Source of the DNA: Vesta saturnalis
Taxonomy: Eukaryota > Arthropoda > Insecta > Coleoptera > Lampyridae
Reading direction: 5' to 3'
Assembly: GCA_036346205.1 (NCBI GenBank)
Contig: JARFJB010000408.1
Span: 1,617,501 to 1,681,500 of the forward strand
DNA length: 64,000 nt
The notes beneath the pieces were generated by a model that worked only from the letters and a program-made list of their open reading frames with translations, did not search any database and was not told the origin of the DNA. Below are positions 35,604-45,767 of this stretch, piece after piece. Each line of letters starts with the position of its first letter. Position 1 is the stretch's first letter. The translations under genes were made by a program, and so were the position numbers.

Positions 35604-38600
35604 GGCAGACACAGACAGGCAGACAGACAGACAGGCAGACAGGCAGACAGGCAGACAGGCAGACAGGCAGACAGACAGACAGCAGCGGACAGACAGACAG
35701 ACAGGCAGATAGCAGACAGGCAGACAGGACAGACAGGCAGACAGCAGACAGGCAGACAGGCAGACAGACAGACGAGGCAGACAGGCAGAGCAGACAGCAG
35801 ACAGGCAGACAGGCAGACAGGCAGACAGGCAGACAGGCAGACAGGCGACAGCAGACAGGCAGACAGGCGACAGGCAGACAGGCAGACAGGCAGACAGCAG
35901 CAGACAGACAGGCAGCAGGACAGGCAGACAGCAGACAGGCAGACAGCAGACAGGCAGACAGGCAGACAGGCAGACAGACAGACAGGCAGAGACAGACAGG
36001 CAGACAGACAGACAGGCAGACAGGCAGACAGACAGACAGAGACAGACAGACAGACAGGCAGACAGACAGACAGACAGACAGGCAGACAGGCAGACAGGCA
36101 GACAGGCAGACAGGCAGACAGGCAGACAGGACAGACAGGCAGACAGGCAGACAGGCAGACAGGCAGACAGGCAGACAGGCAGACAGACAGACAGGCAGAA
36201 GCAGCAGGCAGACAGGCAGACAGGCAGACAGGCAGACAGGCAGACAGGCAGCAGACAGGTAGACAGGCAGACAGGCAGACAGGCAGACAGGCAGACAGGC
36301 AGACAGGCAGACAGGCAGAACAGGCAGGCAGACAGGCAGACAGGCAGACAGGCAGACAGACAGCGCAGACAGGCGACAGACAGGCAGACAGGCAGACAGG
36401 CAGACAGGCAGACGAGACAGGCAGACAGGCAGACAGGCAGACAGGCAGACAGGCAGACAGGCAGACAGAGAGCAGACAGGCGGAGCAGACAGTCAGACAG
36501 GCAGAACAGAAGCAGACAGGCAGACAGGCAGACAAGACAGCAGACAGGCAGACAGGCAGACAGGCAGACAGGCAGACAGGCAGACAGGTAGACAGGCAGG
36601 CAGGCAGACAGGCAGACAGGCAGACAGGAGACAGGCAGGGCAGACAGGCAGACAGGCAGACAGACAGACAGGCAGAAGGCGGACAGGCGGACAGGCAGAC
36701 AGGCGGACAGCAGACAGGCAGACAGCAGACAGGCAGACAGACAGACGGGCAGACAGGCAGACAGACAGACAGGAGACGGCAGACAGGGCAGGACAGACAG
36801 GACGGCAGACAGGGACAGGAGACAGACAGACAGGCAGACGGACAGACAGAAGCAGACAGGCGAAGGAACAGAGACAGAGACAGGAGACACAGACAGGCAG
36901 ATGCAGACAGGCAGACAGGCAGACAGGCAGACAGACAGACAGGCAGCAGGCAGACAGGCAGCAGGCAGACAGGCTGACAGGCAGAAGGCAGACAGGCAGA
37001 CAGGCAGACAGGCAGACAGGCAGACAGGCAGACAGGCAGACAGGCAGACAGGCAGACAGACAGGCAGACAGGTAGACAGGCAGGCAGGCAGACAGGCAGA
37101 CAGGCAGACAAGCAGACAGGCAGTCAGGCAGACAGGCAGACAATCAGACAATCAGACAGGCAGAGAGGCGGACAGACAGAGAGGCAGACAGGCAGATACA
37201 GACAGGCAGACAGGCAGACAGACAGACAGGCAGACAGGCAGACAGGCAGACAGGAAGACAGGCAGACAGAGACAGGCAGACAGGCAGACAGGAACAGACA
37301 GACAGGCAGACAAGCAGGCAGACAGGCAGACAGGCAGAAGGAACAGGCAGACAGGCAGACAACAGCAGACAGACAGGCAGACAGGCAGACAGGCAGACAG
37401 GCAGAAGCAGGCAGCAGACAGGCAACAGGCAGACAGGCAGACAGACAGACGGCAGACAGCAGCAGACAGGCAGACAGGCAGACAGGCAGACAGGCAGACA
37501 GGCAGACAGCAGATAGTCACAGGCAGACAGGCAGACAGGCAGACAGGCAGACAGACAGACAGGCAGACAGGTCAGGCAGACAGCGACAGGCAGACAGGCA
37601 GACAGGCAGACAGGCAGACAGGCAGACAGGCAGACAGGGAGGCAGACAGGCACGAACAGAGCAGACAGACGCAGACAGGCAGAACAACAGGCAGACAGAG
37701 ACGGCAGACAGGCAGACACAGACAGACAGACAGGCAGACAGGCAGACAGGCAGACAGGCAGACAAGACAAGCAGACAGGCAGTCAGGCAGAAGCAGACAG
37801 GCAGACAATCAGACAGGCAGAAGGCGGACAGACAGAAGGCAGACACAGATGGCAGACAGGCAGACAAGACAGGCAGAAGCAGACATTCAGCAGGCAGACA
37901 GGCAGACGCCGACAGGCGGACAGGCAGACAGGCAGACAGGCAGACAGGCAGACAGGCAGACAGGCAGACAGGCAGACAAGCAGACAGGCAGTCAGGCAGA
38001 CAGGCAGACAGGCAGACAATCAGACAGGCAGAGAGGCGGACAGACAGAGAGGCAGACAGGCAGATAGGCAGACAGGCAGACAGGCAGACAGGCAGACAGG
38101 CAGAAAGGGCAGACCAGACACGACAGGGACAGACAGCAGACAGGCAGACAGAGAGGCGACAGGCGGACAGGCGGCAGGCGACAGGCGGACAGACAGACAG
38201 GCAGACAGGCAGACAGGCAGACAGGCAGACAGGCAGACAGGCAGACAGGCAGACAGGCAGACAGGCAGACAGGCAGACAGGCAGACACAGACACAGACAG
38301 GCAGACAGGCAGACACAGGCGACAGGCAGACAGGCAACAGGCAGACAGGCAGACAGCAGGACAGGCAGACAGGCAGACAGGCAGACAGAACAGGCAGACA
38401 GGCAGACAGGCAGACAGGCGCAGGCAGACAGGCAGACAGGCAGACGGAGACAGGCAGACAGGCAGACAGGACAGGAAACAGGCAGACAGGCAGACAGGCA
38501 GGCAGGCGGACAGGCAGGCAGAAGACAGAGCGGACAGGCGGACAGCAGGCGGACGGGACAGCAGACAGGAACAGGAACAGGCAGACAAGCGACAGGCGGA

Positions 38601-38684
38601 CAGGCGGACAGGCGGACAGGCGGACAGGCGGACAGGCGGACAGACGGACAGACAGACAGACAAAGACGGACAGACGGACAGACA

Positions 38685-38689
<5 letters not shown>
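22139..38689. repeat. GACAGGCA/GACA satellite, about 16.5 kb
   Basis: The plus strand consists almost only of A, C and G. The main unit is GACAGGCA. It is interrupted at 23,206-23,817 by ACACAG-type units, and carries GACA-rich domains near 29,850-29,920, 30,600-31,200, 32,090-32,230 and 32,880-33,560. From about 38,100 the unit changes to ACAGGCGG and finally ACGGACAG. Single-base and few-base losses are frequent in some parts (22.3-23.8 kb, 25.4-38 kb) and nearly absent in others (24.0-24.3 kb). GATA/GACA-type satellites are known from heterochromatin and sex chromosomes of several animals; whether this is such a region is unknown. Confidence 0.97.
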
Positions 38690-38746
<57 letters not shown>

Positions 38747-38847
38747 AGCGACAGGCGGACAGGGGACAGGCGGACAGACGGACAGACGACGACGAACAGA
38801 CGGACAGACGGACAGACGGACAGACAGCAAGAATATAATATATAATT

Positions 38848-38888
<41 letters not shown>
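38690..38888. repeat. AT runs and closing edge of the array
   Basis: AT dinucleotides at 38,690-38,744 and about 38,832-38,888, separated by a last block of ACAGGCGG and ACGGACAG units. Ordinary transposon-derived DNA starts right after. Confidence 0.95.
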
Positions 38889-38889
<1 letters not shown>

Positions 38890-39493
38890 AGAAAACTGTT
38901 GCATGGCTATGAAAGACAATCAGTTTTGATAGCTGATGGTACACGAAACTTTTTAGAGAAGGAAACGTCTTCAATCTTGACAGAGGTTTTTGGGATGTGA
39001 CAAACAGGTTGGAATCTGAAGGATAGGTTGTTCTGATGCCACCTCTAAAAGGAAAAATAAAACAATTATTCCCTAAAGAAGCTAACGGCAGCCGATTTGT
39101 GATAAAAACTAAGATGGGTTGTAGAAGCAGTGCATGGTATCATTACATCAAAGTTCAAACGTCTGCACAACCAACTAGATAATAAACTTTTACCAGTTGC
39201 TCAAGTGTACTGCAGAATAGTTTTTTTTTGGTTGATACTTTCGGAAAACGCTTAAACTGTGATGCAGGTATACAAGATGAAGTTGCCACCTTCATTTTTA
39301 CAAAAAAAAAGTGACGGTAATTCATTAGTGATGGAACTGGTGTAGGGTAACTGGAATAGAAGGAAAAAGTCATTCACACCATTAAAATCGTCGGATGTAC
39401 ATGATTTTCCCGATGTGACAGAGAAGGACTTAAACATTCTGTTCACTGACACCAATAGTATTTACTTTTATAATTTTAAACAAAATTTTTCCT
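38889..39493 (+). pseudogene. DDE_Tnp_4-type transposase fragment
   Basis: Across several frames the plus strand reads NLDRGFWDVTNRL (38,973 onward), VVLMPPLKGK, FPKEANGSRFV, RWVVEAVHGII, FKRLHNQLDNKLLP and DVHDFPDVTEKDL. The DRGF aspartate and the RWVVE glutamate fit the second and third catalytic residues of DDE_Tnp_4 (Harbinger-related) transposases. At least three frameshifts are present. The upstream half is absent; the sequence begins at the edge of the tandem array. Its continuation is the SWIM-like finger at 40,409-40,774, beyond a 0.9-kb insertion. Confidence 0.65.
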
Positions 39494-40408
39494 ACCTATG
39501 CCCCATTTGAAGATATTTCGTGTTTATCAACAAGAAGTGATTATATGCAACGTTTGCAATTTTTTTCTTTTAGGAAGTGGATGTTCGAAAATATTTATTT
39601 TGAGACGGACATTTTATGATTTATTAAAGAACAATGTAGAACAGACACTTTTAATTTTTTGTCCCAATTTAAACGCAAGTGGCAAGAGTCTAATCGAACG
39701 GAAGAATGTTTTTTAAAGAAAAATAACACGTGGCTTGATTCAGCTTTGGGATATTCTAAATATTCTCCAAAAAAACCTTTCACTGCAGTAAGTGTGCGAT
39801 CTAAACGACTGAAAACAAAAAGTGTGCGTACTCAGTAGAGTTCAGAAGAATTAGTATTTGCTGTACAAATGAGTTTACGTGCTTCAGGCTGCACAGATGC
39901 TGCGAGGGTCGTTAGAGATGTTACCTCATCACCACTGCGTGTATCAAAGTATACTACTGCCTATAAGCGTCAAAGTACGTTTACAGAAACTGAGAGGTTG
40001 CCAAAATCAGAAGCGTTATCGATGTCCATTGAAGCAAATTTGATACTAGAGCAATATAATACTATACGAAAAAAAGATTTACTTCATTTTCCACCTTATA
40101 AAGGTATTCAGTTGGCAAAAAAGGAGTGCTATCCACAAAAAAAATGCTTTATTATTTCTGAAACAAAAGCGGAGATCTATTTATAAGGACTGTTCGATCA
40201 TACTGCTCAGCGAATAATGAAATCACAGGAACCAATTGTGAGACTTCGGCTCATTGAACAGCTATGTTTAATATCTTAATAGGTCAAGCCAATCTGAATA
40301 TAAGCAAAAGTTTTTTTCGTGTCAAGAAGCTCGTGATGCAAATATTGTATTGTATTGTCTTTAGTACCCTTACAACTTTATACTTACATGTACACCAGAG
40401 AAACCCAA
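39494..40408 (+). mobile_element. Foreign fragment within the DDE_Tnp_4 element, unknown protein family
   Basis: Protein similarity of the host element stops at FSYL near 39,493 and resumes at SYLAERYSEDGD near 40,412. In between, a frame with two stops (39,655-40,330) reads FKRKWQESNRTEE, LVFAVQMSLRASGCTDAARV, ALSMSIEANLILEQYNTIRK and PPYKGIQLAKKECYP, then LFDHTAQRI. I recall similar unnamed transposon-associated proteins in insects, but cannot name a domain. No clear inverted ends or target duplication were seen, so it may be an insertion or a recombination product. Confidence 0.5.
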
Positions 40409-40774
40409 AGTATATCTTACTTAGCGGAGCGATATAGCGAAGACGGCGACATAAAAATGCAGTATTTAGTTGAAGATCATACAGTGCTTAAGTGTGAGGT
40501 ACAGTCGCAGCATATAAACCGCAAAATATACAAATGCTATGTTCATTATCATCCCAACACGATCGGGTATAGTGGTATCAAGCGTTATGTATACGACTGC
40601 CCTAATGGGCTTCGAACGGTTGGCTGCTGTTCACACGTTGCTATGACTATATATTTTTTGTCACATGCGAGGTATTTATCGAAAATAGTACGTCCTGCAC
40701 AAATCTTGTCGACATTATTCGAAGTGCTGAGAATTGAGCCAGTAATTAACGAAGACAGCGACGGAGAGGACTGA
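40409..40774 (+). pseudogene. SWIM-like zinc finger, C-terminus of the split element
   Basis: An open frame to TGA at 40,772-40,774 contains SYLAERYSEDGDIKMQY, KIYKCYVHYHPN, then YDCPNGLRTVGCCSHVA and YFLSHARYLSKIVRPAQIL. The Cys, Cys-Cys and His spacing is SWIM-like, as found at the C-terminus of some insect DDE_Tnp_4 transposases. The apparent ORF start at 40,355 is a chimera: its first 18 or so residues (SLVPLQLYTYMY) belong to the inserted family. Role inferred as DNA or protein binding. Confidence 0.6.
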
Positions 40775-41216
40775 GTTATATTTGTGATTCTTGTACAAAG
40801 TTACTATGCGTATTTTTATGTTTTATAATAATATATTTTCGTTAAAAATGTGACATACTTCGTCAATTACTCGGATAATTATATTTTTATTACCAAGTTA
40901 TGGAATAAAAGATTTACTTAATTTGAGTTGTCGCGCGTAGAAGTTATTAAGATGTTTACATGCGGTTATGAGGAAAATGAAGCTTATTAATTGGAATACT
41001 TATGCTATTTGACCACTTTAATTAGGCGCCCACAAGAACGTTTTAAAAAAAAATTGTTTTCTGAAAAACTAATTTTTTTCACGTTTTTCAAATGTTTGCA
41101 CCAAGCTTTTGGGGGTCCCAGAACACATAAAAAATCTGAAAAAATGCTCTGATCTAGTTTTGAATGCTATAATCAAATCAATCGAATCCGATCATACAAC
41201 TGATCGAAAAAAAAAC
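40775..41216. other. Spacer without recognised gene
   Basis: AT-rich DNA after the SWIM-finger stop. Part of it may be the leader of the pogo-like element that follows, but I see no left inverted end. Confidence 0.4.
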
Positions 41217-41229
41217 ACAAAATGTTATA

Positions 41230-41388
41230 AAAATTATTATTAATTTTATTAAATACATAAATAAAGAGTTTACCTCAGTAGGATTTGCAACCTACTGACT
41301 AGTACGTTCATATCATAAATTATTAGTTATAATTAATATAATTTAAATTAACTTTGAACTTAATCGTTCATAACAAAAACTTTTAATA
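41230..41388 (-). mobile_element. tRNA-derived SINE, copy C (core deleted), 13-bp target duplication
   Basis: A 159-bp unit flanked by exact ACAAAATGTTATA repeats (41,217-41,229 and 41,389-41,401). The minus-strand head (GTTTTTGTTATGAACG) and tail (TTAATAATAATTTTT) match copies A and B, but most of the tRNA-like core is missing. It lies just upstream of the pogo-like coding DNA. Confidence 0.85.
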
Positions 41389-42284
41389 ACAAAATGTTAT
41401 AGTTTAATAATTTCCGAATAACGCATTTTATGCCACATTTTTGGCACAAGTCGAAAATGAAGGTTATTGAGCTTGCAAATCTTATTTTTTTAACATTTTT
41501 AACAAAGTCTTTACACTGGCAACTCAAATCGCGCGTAAGCAGACACATCCTATCTTATCCCGCTACCCGGATCGATCGGATTTACTCTATGTTGAAAAAA
41601 TACAATGATAAATTTATGCAACGCCTAGCTTCTAATATAAAGCGTTCCTGCGCAAGTGTTTTAGTACCAGTCATTAAAAAATATATTCAAAATTTGGAAG
41701 TGAGTGCTACTAATGTGTCCCCATTAAACTCTTTTAATTACGACGAAACCAACATGGCGGATGATCCGGGATGCAAACGGTGGTTATACCGCAGAGGAAA
41801 ATCATAATCAGTAATTCTATATTTGCTATTTCGATAACGTTTTGTGAATCGGCTTCAGGTACTTTACTGCCTCCATAAGTCATATATAAATCGGGGTACA
41901 TGTGAGATCGTTGGACCGAAAATGGTCCCAAAGACCATCCATGTTGTGCAGATCGATGCTGCAGTTCAGGCACCAGGTACAATAGAACAAGAAGTGGATC
42001 GATTGAAGGAAGCTGCTTTACAGGGTGGTCAATGCTATTTTTTTTACCGCACGCCGTGTGATTAGCTGGAAAAGAGGTACTAATTGAAGATAACCTCTCC
42101 TCGCACTTCACAGAGGAAGTCTTACGACTGTGTCAACAGAACAATATAGAATTTATTGTCTATCACCAAACTCTACTCATTTAAGCCAACCTTTGGACGT
42201 TGCATTTTTCCGTCCCTTAAAATCGGGGTGGAGGTCTATATTATTGCAATGTAGAATGGAGAATCCAAAACAACCTTCTTTAAC

Positions 42285-44600
42285 CCTCCTATTGTGTTAA
42301 CATTTTGGTTTCTCTTATTGTGTTCGGGTCATTATAACAGTAAATAATAATAAGAAATAAGATGTAGTATGTATTATTTATTACATTTTATTACGTTGTT
42401 TTATTTTTATTACATATTATTATAAATGTTATGTAAAGAACATCTGTAAAACGTAGTAGTTGGGTATATACATTTATTTATTACAGTCTTGACAGTAGTA
42501 CTATACACGAGCTTTATATAGGTATTTTGAGCAATTACAACTTATCATATTAGCTTTATTATCATTTGAAGAGGGACAAAAATTACATCTTTTACGCGTG
42601 GTTGTGGTTAATTGTTCGCTTACTTCGGCATTACTGGTTTAAGAACGTGACTTTATAACCATTTCAGCTAGAGAAGACGTTTTCTTTCTTGCAATAATGG
42701 AGTGATCAAGGAATTACCCAGTTCTTCAAGAAATAGTCGCAGTTTTGTAAGTTTTTCGGCATTCCAGGTTGGAGTTATTTCGCACCACAGAACATAAGCG
42801 TTGTAAGCTGAAACGTCCATGATATTCTAAAAGACAGTCATTGGCCATCATTTAGTTTGCCGTCTGCATGTGTATGTTTTTATTAACTTGCCTGACGTGT
42901 CTACAGCACTTTAGGTTTTGTTCTTATCTAAAATGATAAACGGGTTTTTATGATCTTGCGTCTTCCGTTATCGTGGTGCATGGTGCTCATGAGCGTAACA
43001 TTTTTATTCCGTTTCGGAATATAGGAAACTATCGACGTGTCCTTGGTAAAGTAAAATTCTGAAGAAAATACTTCTTGCCTGTTGCAGACCAATAAGACTG
43101 GCAATTCAGGCTTATTTTAGCGAATAGTGCCAAGAATGGTTATTTTTCTTTTCAATAGCATCTGCCCCAGATCGTACGAGGTAAAAAAATTACCACAGGT
43201 TACGTTGTGCCCTTTTAGATCATAAGTAAGATCTAGCACAACTCTTTTACCTTGACCTCTCTCTAGAGAGTCACCTTCTTTTTTTCGAGGTAAACTTTAG
43301 CAGTTAGAGAATCGCAAATCTTGACTCCGTATTTAGCAGGCTTATTCGCGATGTAGTGTCTAAAAGGACAACGGCTTCTAAAAGGTCCTAGTTGCTCATA
43401 TACTGTTAGATTTTCGTGAACATTATAGAGCTTAGGTAGAATTGCAACCCATTTATCTCACAAGTCCTATATGGGAGCTAACTTATCAGTTTGGCGTCGT
43501 TGTGGTCGAGTTTTTTATCGTCAAAGCGAATTCTTCGTGCAATTACATGAAATCTTTGTAGGGATATCGTTGATCTGAACATTGGACAACTTACATTTCC
43601 ATCCCACAGACTGGCTGTTGCCTCTCAATGAGATTTATACACTCCAGCTAGAAACAGTAGGCCAAAATTTGATTTTAGTTCAACTAATGTTAGTTCTTGA
43701 AACGTGTCACCACAAAGTCTTTTGCCTTCTAAATTTGACATTTTCACAATTAGGTTTACAATTTTGGTTGTGAAATATAAGAAGTACGCGGATTTTATAT
43801 CAATTATTCTCGACGTAGACCTTTTTGGCCTAGAAATCAACGAAATAATATTTGCTGCTGATAAACTTCCCAATTCATGTGTCTTTTCATTCCATACTAC
43901 CTATATTGCCATCTTTTGAAGTTACGTGATTATCCGTATCAGCTTCATCTGAAATCGTAGTTTCCACTTCATCATCCGATTGGCTATTATATATCTCGGT
44001 TTCGGACAAATGGTCTTCTTTTTCAGAAGCATTAGAATCACTATCAGAAACACACAAAAGTTTCTCAAGTTCACTATCCGTAAGCACTCTCTCACTACAC
44101 ACTTTCGAGAATAAATTTCAATTGTAGGTATTCCTTATTGGAGTGTAGAATCAAGTTTGATATTTACTACGAATCTAACACACAGATGCTCACTGGCTGC
44201 ATTTATATGCGAAGCCACAGACAAGTCTCAACAGGAATAAACTAAACGCATGCAATATGTGCAATATTGCACAATAAAGTGGCACTATTGTGTAAGTTAT
44301 TTATATTTATAAAAATAAAACAAAACTAATAAAATACATTCGTCTATGGTAATAATCTGCTTCTCGTTCTTCTAATTTGAACCACACAAATCACCGGGTC
44401 ATATAGACCCAAACACAGTGAGTGCAACAAATGCATTAAAAAAAACTAATTCTAATTTTCTAATACTAATCTAAGTACATCGTTATTAGAGTAATGAAGT
44501 AAAATTTGTGCAGTGGCAATGAAATATTTAAATAAATTAACGAATTATGCATATTAGAAGAACGCGATTGGGTTTTATTAACCGGAATACAATAGGGGGG
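42285..44600 (-). mobile_element. piggyBac-like element A, TTAA-flanked, inserted in pogo
   Basis: The 2,316-bp element is bounded by TTAA at 42,281-42,284 and 44,601-44,604. Its ends are CCCTCCTATTG and, inverted, CCCCCCTATTG (10 of 11 identical). TTAA duplication and CCC ends are diagnostic of piggyBac. Its transposase lies on the minus strand and is dead. Host coding similarity joins again across it, so the insertion is younger than the pogo copy. Confidence 0.93.
42501..44102 (-). pseudogene. piggyBac A transposase, catalytic residues lost
   Basis: Minus strand, many stops and shifts. The acidic N-terminus (43,887-44,102) is Ser/Asp/Glu-rich. NFGLLFLAGVYKS and FRSTISLQRFHVIARRIRFD are conserved core blocks. 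YEQLGPFRSRCPFRHYI has Y where the first catalytic Asp should be; HNVTCGNFFTSY has G in place of the second; VDTSGKL keeps the third but has G for the fourth. The C-terminal cysteine-rich finger is visible as RCNFCPSSNDNKANMISCNC. Three of four catalytic aspartates are changed, so it is surely inactive even apart from frameshifts. Confidence 0.88.
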
Positions 44601-45767
44601 TTAAAAAAGAGGAATTTCCAACGTTATTGAAAAATGCCTTGATTAAAATAGCTGCATCTGGAAAGCATGCAGGAGAACACTTTAGTGTCATATTTAAAAG
44701 AACAGCCGTACAATAGTATGCCTACTCGGGGTCCAGCAAAGAAAAAATCACGTTTAAATGTTACAGTAGGAAAAAAAAAGCGTTACTTGTCCTGCAGAAT
44801 CATCAGAAGATACATCGGAAGACAAAGATGAGATCAAAATATGAGTGCAGATTTTTCGAACGAGGCTGCCATTACTGATAATCCAAGGATTGCAGTCGAA
44901 TGCATTGTCGATACATTGGATGCTACTAAAATAGCACCCGGAACTTTCCTTCTCGTGCAATGTCTGGAAAAGAAAACCTACCACTTATCGACATGTAGCT
45001 ACAACACAAGAAGAATTGGAAGGCCGTGAATATAACGTGTTGGTATTAAAATCTATGGACACAGGAAAAAAGTTATTTAAATCTGTTAAAAATGATTTTT
45101 TTGTGGTGTTGTTCAGGGATACACTAGCTGTGCTAGATCAACCAAACGTTGAAAACTCCGGAGCTCGTATGAAAAGATACGTTTCCCCACATAGTGTTGA
45201 TGTTTATGAATGATAACATTAATGTTTCTTTTTGTTTAGTTTTAAGGTTTACTTACAATTTGTTTATTACTTTCGTTAGGTTATTTACTTTAAGTTACAA
45301 GTAAGACAATAATAAGCTTGATAATGTTTCAATGAAAATAAAATTCTTTACTTCTTAAGCCTTGTTTTTTTTTTTAGAAAACATTTCCTGCAGTACCGTT
45401 GAATGACATTTTTTTATAAATTTTATAAACATGTTACCAATGTTAAGGTTGACTTTGATAGTGCTTTTAAGTTATATAATATCAATGACATCCCAAAAGC
45501 GGGTGAAATTGATTAAAAAAAGAACTTGTGCAGGCAATAAAAAATAGGTTACATTGATCATTAAATCGTCTAAGTAGGTAATCTATCAAAGTCGTCCCAA
45601 TTTAAGTTTAACTTTGATAACGGTATTTTAATTTTTTTCCACTCTTTATCAAGTTTTTAAAATTGGTTGGTATACTGCCGTATTTTTTAATTTTTAAATC
45701 TATATTGTTTTCTATAACAAATACAAGATAAATGAAAAATAGTTACCAATTACTCCCCAGTTTACGA

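Larger units (their letters stand above)
41583..45213 (+). pseudogene. pogo-like transposase (DDE_1 type), C-terminal two thirds
   Basis: Reading across frameshifts: LASNIKRS, NYDETNMADDPGCKR (first D), SKSCTSIMV, DGYILPPYVNYKS, TRYNRTRSG, LIEDNLSSHFTEEVLRLC (second D), QPLDVAFFRPLKS (third D). Then comes the piggyBac, then EEFPTLLKNALIKIAASG, a Ser/acidic linker, ADFSNEAAITDNPRIAVE, APGTFLLVQ, and a tail ending SVDVYE at TGA 45,211-45,213. The DDD triad and its order fit pogo/jerky-like transposases, which cut TA-flanked elements. One extra base is missing at the piggyBac site. Inactive. Confidence 0.8.
41500..45767 (+). mobile_element. Right part of a pogo-like element, split by a piggyBac
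   Basis: Coding DNA at 41,500-42,284 continues at 44,601 after a 2.3-kb piggyBac. The 3' untranslated region (45,214-45,767) carries the motif ACTTTGATA three times (45,452, 45,584 on the minus strand, 45,611). It ends in CAATTACTCCCCAGTTTAC, the inverse of the start of the element at 18,404. The two copies are therefore one family, one keeping the left end and the other the right. Confidence 0.8.

Noticed and set aside
20650..37151. Minus-strand open frames of 4,863 and 5,442 codons rich in Cys, Leu, Ser, Pro and Val
   Set aside because: They consist of translated GACAGGCA and related repeats, which contain no stop codon in several frames at once on both strands. No non-repetitive domain is present.
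22139..38689. CRISPR-like regular repeats
   Set aside because: The repeats are contiguous 8-bp units without unique spacers, in what appears to be a eukaryotic sequence.
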